A DNA stretch of 31,800 nucleotides. Source: Balamuthia mandrillaris (taxonomy: Eukaryota; Discosea; Longamoebia; Balamuthiidae). The position numbers and the translations under genes are program-made. The stretch spans positions 40,001-71,800 of the forward strand of contig JAVKOQ010000266.1 in assembly GCA_031835245.1 (NCBI GenBank). Direction: 5' to 3'. The notes beneath the pieces were generated by a model that was not told the origin of the DNA, searched no databases, and worked only from the letters and a program-made list of their open reading frames with translations. The stretch's first letter is position 1. The number at the start of each line of letters is the position of its first letter. Below are positions 10,347-18,511 of the stretch, one piece after another.

Positions 10347-11948
10347 ATGGAGTGGTTCAACTTTCAACGCGAGGCAAGTCCTCGTTGGCGGCGGCGAGTT
10401 TGGCCGACGGGGAGAAGGGGACATTCCGCCACCCTTCTCGAGGACGGCTCCCACCGCGTCCTGATTTTTGGGGGACACGACGACGACCACATCTACGGCG
10501 ACTGCTTCATCTTCGCCACCCACCGAAGCGGTCGTGACCTGGTTTGCATGGACTCTTTCTCTTACTCTTCCTCTTGTGCTGATGAGGAAGAGAAAAAGAA
10601 GAACGAAGAACAAGAAGAAGAGATTCAGGATTTTATCGTTCCGCTGCTGACCCGCTGCGACAGCACCATTGGCTTTGATCAATGCTCCTTCTCCCCTCCT
10701 TTCGAACAAAACCAAGCCTCTACTTCTCCTTCTTCCCCTGCTTCTCCTCCTTCTTCTTCTTCCACGCTGCACTCGTTCAACGTGGAAAGCTTGGCACGGT
10801 CCTTTCACAGCGCCACGCTAGTTGGGGATCAGCTGTGGATATTTGGGGGACAGGGCTTTCGAAGCAGACCAGGAGGAGCAGGAGGAGGAGGAACAACGAC
10901 GCAGGTGACGGCTGCTGCTGGAACGGGAGCGGGACAGGGACAGGGACACCATGCTCCGGTCTGTTGCTTTGATGACTTTGTGGTGTTGGACCTGGTGGAC
11001 TTGACGTGGCGGAAGCCGGCGGTCCTCTCGGAGAGACGACCCTCTCCTAGAAAGGTTATTGCTTCTTTCTTCTATCTTCTTTCTTGTTTCCTCTCTTCTT
11101 TCTTTCCTTCGTTCTTGCTTGTACTTTTTCTCTGTTCTTCTTCTTGTTCTTCTTCCTCTTGTTCTTCTTCTTCTTCTTGTTCTTGTTCTTCTTGTTCTTG
11201 TTCTTCTTCTTCTTCTTCGTTCTTCTTCTTCTTCTTTGTTCTTCTAGTTCTAGTTCTAGTTCTAGTTCTAGTTCTTCTTCTTCTTCTTCTTCTTCTTCTT
11301 CTTCTTCTTCTTTTTTGCTTCTCTCATTCTCTCCAATTGCTCCTCTTCTCCTGTTTTTTTCTCTGTTCAAGCTTTGACCGGGTCTAATGGTGTTGGTTGT
11401 TTGAAAAATGGGCAGGGGCACAGCATGGTTCGTTATCGACAGACAAAGCTTTTGTTATTTGGAGGAACTAATGGACGTCGTTCCTTCAATGACGTTTGGA
11501 CATTTGATACTAGTTTGCTCCTCTCCTGCTCTTTCTCCCTTTATCCTCGTTTTTCTTTAGCTATTAAGCACTTTCTTCTTATCTTCTCATTTCTCTCCCT
11601 TTGCTATACTTGTTTTTATAATATCAGAAAAGTTAAAATGGAAAAGAAAGTATCTCTCTTACGAACTTCTACGCAAACGAATCGATGACAAAGTCAAAGA
11701 GTTTATGTCTCAATGTACCTCCAAAGACTCTTCTTCGTCTTCTTCACCGTCTTCATCGTCGCGTTCTTCTTCTTTGCCCAACATTGTGATTTCTCCCACA
11801 AATGAAAACATGGAAGAAGCTTTGGCCGCCGTCTTGGCGTCCACTGAACTTGAGGAGTTTTTGCCGCCATCACGTTTCTTTCACTCCGCAGCGATGGTTG
11901 CACCTTCCGTCATGCTCATTTTTGGTGGTCGAGGTTTGTCTTTCTTCT

Positions 11949-11979
<31 letters not shown>

Positions 11980-13089
11980 TTAACATATTGCTTATACAAT
12001 AGATGAGTTGGGAGTATTTGATGATTGCTATTTATTAGACACGAGTAAGCTTTTTTTTGTACTCTTTGTTACGGCTGTTAATATTCCAACTTACCTGGTT
12101 TCGTTTTCGTTTTTCTCAGATACAATGGAGTGGCATAGACTAAAGCACCTCAAAGGAACTCCTCCTTCTGGACGTGCAGGTTTCTCTTCTTTCCTTCTGC
12201 GTTCTTCCTTTGCTATTTATATCCTTTTAACTTTTTTAAACACATCCAATAAATAGGACATACATGCTCCAGTTTAGGCGACGGAAAGGTATACATATTT
12301 GGGGGATGGGATGGCAGCGTGGAGGAAAGCACAGGCCAGGAGATTGGCGCTCTCTCCGACCTCCACATGCTGCAACTTACCTTCACTCACCCGTTTCGCT
12401 CCTCTTTGTGCTGCGCCAACGTCAAAGCCAAATGGAAGAAGCTGGGCAAAGACATTCTCGGCAATCCACCTCCTCCCAGAGATTGTCACGCTGGTTTGCA
12501 TTCGCTCTCTCCTCTCTGCTTCTCTCGTCTCTCGATCTCTTCTCATATCTTTGTTTCCGTCACTGTTAGCCGTTATTTTTGAACAACATTCTCGAACGCG
12601 ACTTTGTATTTTTGGTGGAAGCGACGAAGGCTTTGGTTACCTCTCTGATCTTCACATCTTAGAAATTAGTACGTTCTTCATGTTCGCTTGTTCTTCTTGG
12701 CTCTTCTGCTTCTTCTTCATCTTCTTTCTTTCCTCCTTGTTCTTCTCCTTCCTAACAAAAACAAAAAAGCCAACAAAACGCCATCACTTTATCACTTGAC
12801 GTTGCGATTTATAGCATCAAACAACACTAACAACTTGCGAAAGTGGAACGAAAGCGAAGAAGACGAAGAAGAAGCAGGAAAGAAACAAACAGCATTTCTT
12901 CCTATCGAACTTCGAGAAGTACTACGGGGCGAGGTCGCTTTCTATCAAGAAGGAGCGATCGTTCCGCGTCACCTGCACAGAATGAAACGATTGGAAAAGC
13001 TTCATAGGGAGCTCGAAGAGTTAGTGACATATAGTCAATTGGAAGAAGAGGAACCATCTTCTTCGTCAGTTGACTCATCTCTTGTATAA
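10347..13089 (+). CDS. Kelch-repeat protein
   Basis: Eight exons: 10347-11054, 11416-11512, 11628-11933, 12003-12044, 12120-12179, 12257-12493, 12570-12668, 12815-13089. They sum to 608 codons. The start is ATG 10347 (MEWFNFQREASP). Kelch blades show as GRRGHSATLL...VLIFGGHDDD, RSFHSATLVGDQLWIFGGQG, GHSMVRYRQTKLLLFGGTNG, RFFHSAAMVAPSVMLIFGGRD, GHTCSSLGDGKVYIFGGWDG and CHAAVIFEQ...CIFGGSDEG. That makes about six, enough for a beta-propeller. Inserts are Ser-rich (blade 1-2 and around 11720-11790). The last exon ends in an acidic then basic helical tail (LHRMKRLEKLHRELEEL). Kelch propellers usually bind protein partners. No BTB or F-box domain is visible, so the partner class is unknown. It is convergent with Dcp2. 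Confidence 0.9.
11122..11312 (+). repeat. TTC/TTG microsatellite with (TTCTAG)5 in kelch intron 1
   Basis: Long imperfect TTC tract in intron 11055-11415. Inside it five exact TTCTAG units lie at 11242-11271. Confidence 0.9.
11949..11981 (+). repeat. (CT)n in kelch intron 3
   Basis: CT dinucleotide run in the intron 11934-12002. Confidence 0.85.
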
Positions 13090-13182
13090 TGTTTTTGTGT
13101 ATATTTTTTGAGAGTGTTGTACTAAAGTATCAGTTCGTGTTGTATGCTGTTTGTCTTTTCAAAAGAGAAGAAGGGAAGCAAG

Positions 13183-15022
13183 TCAAGGAAGGCATTGGAA
13201 GATGACTTCTCTGTCGAACCGAAAGTTGGTGAAAGGATTGTCCCTCTGTGGCTGCTGTTGAACAAGTGATAAGATAGATTGCGAAGGCGAAGAATAAGCT
13301 TGAGGCTGAGCGAAAGGAGGATAAGGAGGATGAGGAGGAGGAGGTAAATGCGGAGGATAGCCATGAGAAGGGTGGCTTGAGAATGGGATTAACTCTTGTG
13401 GAGGAGGGGGTTGATGAAGAAGAGGGTGATGAGGATGAGAAGGAGTAGGAAGAGGCGGAGGGAACATTTGATGAGGAAGTAGTTGTTGCTGTTGAGGATA
13501 TGGGAAAGAATGATAGTTTGATGAAATAAAGCTGTTTGCTTGAGGATAATTATTGGTCATAATCGACTCTTGTTCTCTTTCTTTCTCTTTTTCTGCTTCG
13601 TCTTCTGCTTCGTATCTCTCTTTTTGTGCAGCAGAGTCAAGACTCCTTCTTAGAATCGATTGGAGCACCGAAGAAGCACTATTTGCTGAAGTCATTTGAG
13701 CAGGAGAAGGAGAAGAAGAAGAAGTAGTAGTAGTAATGGTGGTATTAGGAGATTCGAGTGACGAAAAGGAAGCAGAAGAAGTAGATCGTGTGAGGAGTTT
13801 TTTGGGAATGGTGGAGGAAGTGGAGGAAGTTAAGTTACGTCTTTCCTTTTTCTTCTTAGCACGTATCCATTGCTTCAAACGGGGAACGACCGGAACCACC
13901 ATCCAAAAGTTGGCGGAGCGTGTGCCAGTTTGAGTCTTGGTGGGAAAGGATGGTAATTCACTTACTAAATGCCATTTGATCTTCTGTTCTCACAATGAAA
14001 TAAGAGGTCACTTTCGTTTGAAAAAAAGGCGAGGAACGAGTAAAGGAAGCAATAAAGCAAGAAGAAACCTAAACTAAGATAGATAGACGTACACTGATTT
14101 CTTTACGTGTTCTTGGTGCAAAGTTGGTGTCATCAGGAACAGGATAAACTATATACAAGCGAACCTTTTGCTCTCCTCTTTGAAACTCGATGTAGTCCTC
14201 ATCATTGATGAGGTCGTCAGAGATAACGAAACCAGTTTCCTCGTAGACTTCTCTTTTGGCGCAGTCGATCTCCCTTTCGTCCTTGTTGATCTTCCCTTTT
14301 GGAAAGCCCCAACTGGACTTTGCGTGCCATCCCTTCACTAACAGACACTAAACCGGTATAACATGTTAGCAATGAAAGAGGAGGAAGAGAACGATGAGAG
14401 TGAAAAAAATTTAGAGAGAAAAAGAAGAAAGGATCAAACGAAAGAAAGATAGACGAGAGAACGAGAAAGAAACGACAAGAGAGAAAGAAAGAAAGCAAAA
14501 GAGAGAAAGAGCTACTTTGTCGAGAGAAGGATTTACGACAATGGCCCCACAAACAGGCACTCGGGTCTTATAGTGCGTGAAACTGGCCATTATCTCGTCA
14601 ATGGAGTGGGTTGCTAGGTAAGGGCTAAGAAGAGGGCATGCTTCGAACACTATGACACATAACAAGCACAAAAGAACACGGACGTTAAACGAGGAATGGA
14701 GGAGGGAGAGAGAGAGAGAGAACGAACTGCGACGAGCAAAAGCTTTCAAGTTAAAGGCAGGCAACTTTGGGTCCTGTTCGCGGTAAAAGTCTTGATAAAA
14801 CCAGTGGGCAGCCTCTATCTGAAAGCAAATACGCTCAAAGGAGCTCAGCTCCTCTTCAGGGCAGTTCAGGATGAACCGGCTGTGCATCATGTCGGATCAG
14901 TTTTTTTTTTCCATGTTATCCATCTCTACACAGAGAGAGAGAGAGAGGAGAATGTTGCTCACGCGGACAAACCGAGCGTACCTGGAGAGGTCATCAAGAA
15001 TCGACTCTAGATTGGCGCTCAT
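13183..15022 (-). CDS. DCP2: mRNA decapping enzyme Dcp2
   Basis: Five exons in coding order: 14982-15022, 14728-14879, 14516-14640, 14093-14347, 13183-13983, giving 457 residues. The N-terminal regulatory domain reads ILDDLSSRFILNCPEEEL and CFQIEAAHWFYQDFY, the standard Dcp2 box A region that contacts Dcp1. The Nudix domain follows: VPVCGAIVVN, then SSWGFPKGKI and the Nudix box with catalytic REVYEETGF. Box B is KIKWHLVSELPSFP...NFWMVVPVVPRLKQWI. The C-terminal 230 residues are disordered: Ser/Thr-rich, then Pro/His/Gln-rich. They end in a short hydrophobic motif, NFRFDREVIFQCL, that may bind a partner. Known role: hydrolysis of the m7G cap in 5'-3' mRNA decay in the cytoplasm and P-bodies. 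The start at 15022 gives a first exon of only 41 bases. It is convergent with the kelch gene and about 220 bases from the 5S terminator. Confidence 0.95.
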
Positions 15023-15245
15023 CTCTGTTCTCTCTATTTTTCTTTTTCTGTCGCAATAAAAAAAATTATCAATGTCGACACGAATTTTGTCGATGTGATC
15101 AGATCGTAGATAAATTGATCTATACCATAAAATTGTCGATTGTCGATTCGAACAAATCTTTTTGCCAATTATTGATGATAATTGAAGCATGGCGGCACAA
15201 CAAAAATGAGGAGGACACGATAGAGAAAGAGAAAAAAAGGGAGGA
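15023..15245. other. AT-rich Dcp2 promoter spacer and 5S 3' flank
   Basis: AT-rich DNA with repeated GTCGA words (about 15074, 15090, 15135, 15142). It resembles the spacer at 10090-10340. It ends at the T-run behind the 5S gene. Confidence 0.5.
15232..15238 (-). terminator. Pol III T-run terminator of 5S copy 1
   Basis: Seven T on the minus strand, seven bases after the 5S 3' end. Eight T follow copy 2 (17353-17360), and T-runs also follow the two 5S fragments. Confidence 0.75.
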
Positions 15246-15363
15246 GGATACAGCACGATGGATTCCCGGGTGGTCACCCACCCCAGTACTAACATCGCCT
15301 GGCGGAGCTTAACTTCGCTGATCGGACGGGAAGCGGTGCTTTCTCCGCAGTATGGCCGTATCC
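15246..15363 (-). rRNA. 5S ribosomal RNA, copy 1 (intact)
   Basis: A 118-base 5S gene. The ends GGATACGGCC and GCTGTATCC form helix I. The internal promoter is present: box A GAAGTTAAGCTCC and box C TTAGTACTGGGGTGGGTGAC, followed by CACCCGGGAA. A T7 terminator follows. It lies downstream of a U2 snRNA gene on the same strand. Confidence 0.93.
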
Positions 15364-15378
15364 GCCTGCTGAATCAGT

Positions 15379-15388
15379 TTCTTGCAGC
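15379..15388 (-). promoter_or_regulatory. Upstream 5S element GCTGCAAGAA, copy 1
   Basis: Minus-strand GCTGCAAGAA sits at -16 to -25 from the 5S start. The identical word is at the identical distance before 5S copy 2 (17481-17490), while most of the surrounding spacer has diverged. Confidence 0.6.
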
Positions 15389-15450
15389 ACCGTCCGGTCC
15401 GATTCAACGCTGTTTGGTTATGTTGTGATATAAGATGCATAGCATGCACT

Positions 15451-15503
15451 GAAGGTTCTGTCCACCTGCGAGTATCCAAAGGACAGGATCACTGACCAGC
15501 TCG
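15451..15503. other. Conserved block with hairpin in 5S-U2 spacer, copy 1
   Basis: About 55 bases are conserved with 17547-17601 (gaaggttctgtccacct ... aggatcactgaccagctc). Each copy can form a short hairpin: CTGTCC/GGACAG here and GTTCTGT/ACAGAAC in copy 2. It may be a 5S upstream element, a U2 3' processing signal, or a small RNA. Confidence 0.4.
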
Positions 15504-15594
15504 TTCACATCGAGATCAACACAGGGTCTGCCTTCGATTGCAGTATTGTCTTTGGTGTTTATTGGAATGAATGTAAAGAGGTGGACCGTTACAA

Positions 15595-15798
15595 CAAACT
15601 CTGCAGGAGTGCTATGCAGAGCCGATCCGCGGTGTGAGGCGGTTCAGCTGGCAAGCCAGCGAACCAAAAGTACCTCACACCCTCCCTAGGGAGAAAAATA
15701 AGTTTAATCATAAGAGACAGTCTTGGAGGACTGTCATCCAGGGATTAAGCTAGATAGAACAGATACTACACTTGATCGGAGCTGATGTCCGAGAAGAT
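15595..15798 (-). ncRNA. U2 spliceosomal snRNA, copy 1
   Basis: Minus strand reads ATCTTCTCGG, then GATCAAGTGTAGTATCTGTT, the near-invariant U2 5' region with the branch-point recognition GUAGUA. A perfect stem II hairpin follows (GACAGTC/GACTGTC). ACTTATTTTTCT is a probable Sm site. Then come a long stem III (GGTGTGAGG with CCTCACACC, inner GGTTCGCTGGC/GCCAGCTGAACC) and a terminal stem-loop CTCTGCA-TAGCACTCC-TGCAGAG. Its loop resembles U2B''/U1A binding loops. Length is about 204 bases; the exact ends are inferred. Role: pairs with the intron branch site. Confidence 0.92.
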
Positions 15799-15927
15799 GG
15801 TTCCTGGTGTTGTTGCGTCGAGCTCTCTTGTTCCTGCACCCCTTTGTGTTTTCAGTTATGGGCGAGGAAAGGGTCGGGAATTTTAGTAGGTGTGCCATTC
15901 TGCCACTCATGTCGCCACGAAAGCCGG
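15799..15927 (-). promoter_or_regulatory. Conserved U2 upstream region, copy 1
   Basis: About 130 bases before U2 are nearly identical to 17938-18069 before copy 2, including GGGTCGGGAATTTTAGT and CTTTGTGTTTTCAGTTATGG (plus-strand reading). Conservation stops shortly beyond, so this probably holds the snRNA promoter, although recent duplication would also explain it. Confidence 0.55.
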
Positions 15928-16311
15928 ACGTAATGTTCATCCTAGCTGAAACAGGAGACTGGAGCGGAGAGAGTGGAAGTAAGTACCGCATAAATAGAAA
16001 GGAGAGAGAGTAATGGGTAATGGTTCATCGAAGACTCCGACAATGTGTTTCAAACGGGAGGGGGGCTTCTCTTAAGATAATATGCACCAAGGATCTTTTT
16101 TAAGAACTTCCACATCTTCTCGAGGACGAGATGGTAAACAGAGCACGAGAGAGTGAGAGAGTGATTACCAACAGGCAAAAGAGAGCGAGAGATGAGAAAA
16201 CCTTCGAGTACATCCATACTGAAAGGAATTGAGTTAGATCGTAAGGGACAACAAACAAGGCAGAAAAAGCTAACGGATAGGGGCATATGACCCGAAAGAG
16301 AAATAGCAGCC
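15928..16311. other. Array spacer after U2 copy 1
   Basis: Begins with a diverged match to the flank of U2 copy 2 (accgcataa-tagaaagga, aatggttcaYcgaaga), then purine-rich unassigned DNA. No gene seen. Confidence 0.5.
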
Positions 16312-16358
16312 GGATATGGCCATACTGCAAGAGACTGAGTGTGCATCGTGCTGTATCC
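16312..16358 (+). pseudogene. Internally deleted 5S remnant on the opposite strand
   Basis: 47 bases: the first 17 bases of 5S (GGATATGGCCATACTGC) joined near to the last part (GTGTGCATCGTGCTGTATCC), followed by T7. Helix I is retained but both internal promoter boxes are gone. The 3' part matches 5S copy 2 better than copy 1. Confidence 0.75.
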
Positions 16359-16539
16359 TCCCCTTTTTTTGCTCTCTTCCTCTTTTTCTGTTTCTGTTGA
16401 GTGGTCTGTTTCTCTCTCCTCCTGCTTCCTCATTTTCTTTCTTTTTTTTCTATTTCTTTCTCTGTTTCTTTTCGCTTATCCTGGTCTCTGTCTCCTTTTT
16501 CTTTTAGCTTCTGTCTTTTTGTTTCTTTCCGTCAACATT
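16359..16539. other. Pyrimidine-rich stretch inside the 5S-U2 array
   Basis: Long TTTC/CTC-rich DNA on the plus strand, without recognisable gene content. Confidence 0.6.
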
Positions 16540-17032
16540 TTATCTCCACTCTTCTCGCACACATGAAATCAGCAATCCGCACCACCGAGCTTTCTTTCTC
16601 TCGACCAGCACTGCTGCGCTCCTCCGCAGCTCATCCACCTGCAACCCTGTAACTCGCTCCTGCTCTTCTCCTAGAGGTATCTGCCACCAGCGCATCCACA
16701 AGCTCACCCTTACATTTGGCTGGAGTTTTTTTTTGGTTTTGGAGATGACAGCCTGCAGGCGTGCGACAGTGATGGTCTCGATATTCAACTTGGTCTCGGT
16801 CTCTTCTTCGTCTCCATTCCACTCTACTTCCGCCACCCTTTCTCCTGCTCCCTTCGCAGCCTTCATGCTCGGACATTCACCGCACCCTCAGCGCTCACAC
16901 TCTCCAAAAACGCTTGGGATTTGCGCTTTCAACATGGACGAAGTTGATGCTGCTGGCGCGTTGGACGAGCGCGGCGGAGGGCAGCTTGCCTCTCGATGAT
17001 GGCATCTTCTCAAAGGGGGAGAAGGTGGGCAT
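16540..17032 (-). pseudogene. Possible decayed or mis-read small gene inside the array
   Basis: Minus strand shows coding-like pieces: MPTFSPFEKMPSSRGKLPSA from 17032, MKAAKGAGERVAEVEWNGD from 16866 leading to ETITVARLQAVISK, and, in a shifted frame after a run of nine A (near 16725), KCKGELVDALVADTS ending at 16631. ITVARLQAVISK...KGELVDALV has the look of a SAP-type helix-turn-helix. The frame change at the homopolymer suggests decay or an assembly error. A TATATAAT-like motif lies 70 bases upstream. Product unknown. Confidence 0.3.
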
Positions 17033-17100
17033 GTTGTGTGTTTAACGTGACGTTTGTGATGTCGCTGCTTCTCGTTCCACTTTCTCTTGCAGAACTACTT

Positions 17101-17110
17101 CATATATAAT
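17101..17110 (-). promoter_or_regulatory. TATA-like motif before the array-internal ORF
   Basis: Minus-strand ATTATATATG, about 70 bases before the ATG at 17032. Confidence 0.3.
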
Positions 17111-17365
17111 TCAGCAAACCTTACGTTCGAAACACAAAAGTCCCGTCCCCACTAGGACTCCACAGTCACGGTCAATACCCATCCGGTTCTCCTGGTGTTC
17201 GGCATCTGGAGAATATTGTGCGAAAACATGAGCAGTGTCTTATAACGCAGCAACAGTCATGGCGTAAGACGCTCAGCACAGATGCCGTGAGATGGGAGAG
17301 CAGGTGCAGCACAACGTGATCCGTTAACAAAAGGGAAAAAGGAAAAAGAAAGAAAAAAAAGGGGA

Positions 17366-17465
17366 GGATACAGCACGATGCACACGATCGGGTGGTCACC
17401 CACCCCAGTACTAACATCGCTGATCGGACGGGAAGCGGTGCTTTCTCCGCAGTATGGCTGTATCC
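17366..17465 (-). pseudogene. 5S rRNA copy 2, deleted for box A
   Basis: 100 bases, homologous to copy 1. It lacks 20 bases covering box A (GAAGTTAAGCTCC); the deletion lies between two GCGA words. The region before the 3' end is also altered (CACCCGATCGTGTGCATCG). Box C and the T8 terminator remain. It is very probably non-functional. Confidence 0.85.
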
Positions 17466-17480
17466 GATGGTTAAGACACG

Positions 17481-17490
17481 TTCTTGCAGC
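17481..17490 (-). promoter_or_regulatory. Upstream 5S element GCTGCAAGAA, copy 2
   Basis: Same word at the same -16 to -25 position as in copy 1, although its 5S gene has lost box A. Confidence 0.55.
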
Positions 17491-17737
17491 GTGGTAGCCT
17501 CCAATTTGACCTCCATTCGTGCTGTTTGGCTACATCCTACGGCATTGAAGGTTCTGTCCACCTACAAGTACCATCCACAGAACAGGATCACTGACCAGCT
17601 CAAAGACGTTGAGATAGATGGAGGGTCAATCAGTACTACCCCCATTTCCGCCATTCTACCCAGAAGCTGAGCATCAGCAAGTAGCCGGCGACCCTTATTC
17701 TTTGTCGTTTGATGGGCTGAAAGGTGGACCGTTGCAA

Positions 17738-17937
17738 CAAACTCTGCAGGAGTGCTATGCAGAGCCGATCCGAGGTATGAGGCCGGTTCAGCTGGCAAGC
17801 CAGCGAACCAGGTATCCTCACACTCCCTGGTGAAAAATAAGTTTAATCATAAGAGACAGTCTTGGAGGACTGTCATCCAGGGATTAAGCTAGATAGAACA
17901 GATACTACACTTGATCGGAGCCGATGTCCGAGAAGAT
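17738..17937 (-). ncRNA. U2 spliceosomal snRNA, copy 2
   Basis: About 200 bases. It has the same 5' region (GATCAAGTGTAGTATCTGTT), stem II, Sm-like ACTTATTTTTC, inner stem III and terminal loop TAGCACTCC as copy 1. Stem I is more GC-rich (CATCGGCTCCGATC). Outer stem III carries several changes and small indels (CCAGGGAGTGTGAGG; GGCCTCATACC) that weaken but do not abolish pairing. It could be an active variant. Confidence 0.88.
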
Positions 17938-18069
17938 GGTTCCTGGCATTGCTGCGTCGAGCTCTCTTGTTCCTGCACCCCTTTGTGTTTTCAGTTATGG
18001 GCGAGGAAAGGGTCGGGAATTTTAGTTGGTGTGATGTCATTCTGCTACTCATGTCGCCATGAAAGCCGG
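17938..18069 (-). promoter_or_regulatory. Conserved U2 upstream region, copy 2
   Basis: Partner of 15799-15927, nearly identical except for a few substitutions and a small insertion. Confidence 0.5.
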
Positions 18070-18089
18070 AGGTACCGCATAATAGAAAG

Positions 18090-18125
<36 letters not shown>

Positions 18126-18308
18126 GAGAGAGAGTGAGTGATACATGTTTTTAATGGTTCACCGAAGAAGATGATAAGACATACACAAATGTGTGTGAGA
18201 GAGAGAGAGAGAGAGAGATGAGCACTTAAAACACGTTAAGGAGAACACGTTCTAACTTAAGCGTTACAGACGATACATAGAGAAAGAGAGGAAGCAAACG
18301 AAAAAAAA
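18070..18308. repeat. GA-rich array flank
   Basis: GA dinucleotide runs at about 18092-18140 and 18192-18218 within diverged array spacer. No gene. Confidence 0.7.
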
Positions 18309-18344
18309 GGATACAGCACGATGGATTCCCGGGTGGTCACCCAC
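18309..18344 (-). pseudogene. 5S 3' fragment (third array unit, truncated)
   Basis: 36 bases identical to the 3' end of 5S copy 1 (GTGGGTGACCACCCGGGAAT to GTATCC), then abrupt loss of similarity at unrelated AT-rich DNA. It marks the broken end of the tandem array. Confidence 0.8.
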
Positions 18345-18511
18345 TCCCTTCGTTCTTCCTTCCGTTTGTGGGTGGCGCAAACGAAAATTATTGTTGAAAA
18401 TTTTCAGAAATATCAATAATATTTTGTGATATCTATCCTTTTTAGGTAAATAATTCTACAAATAACTCGATAATTTCAAAAAAAGTAGTGAACAGGGAAG
18501 AGGCCGCGCAC

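Noticed and set aside
16100-16140. catcttctcg resembling the U2 5' end on the plus strand
   Set aside because: The invariant GATCAAGTGTAGTATC does not follow, so it is not a U2 copy.
16733-16999. Plus-strand open frame with many Ser and His
   Set aside because: Overlaps the more coding-like minus-strand pieces and shows no domain.
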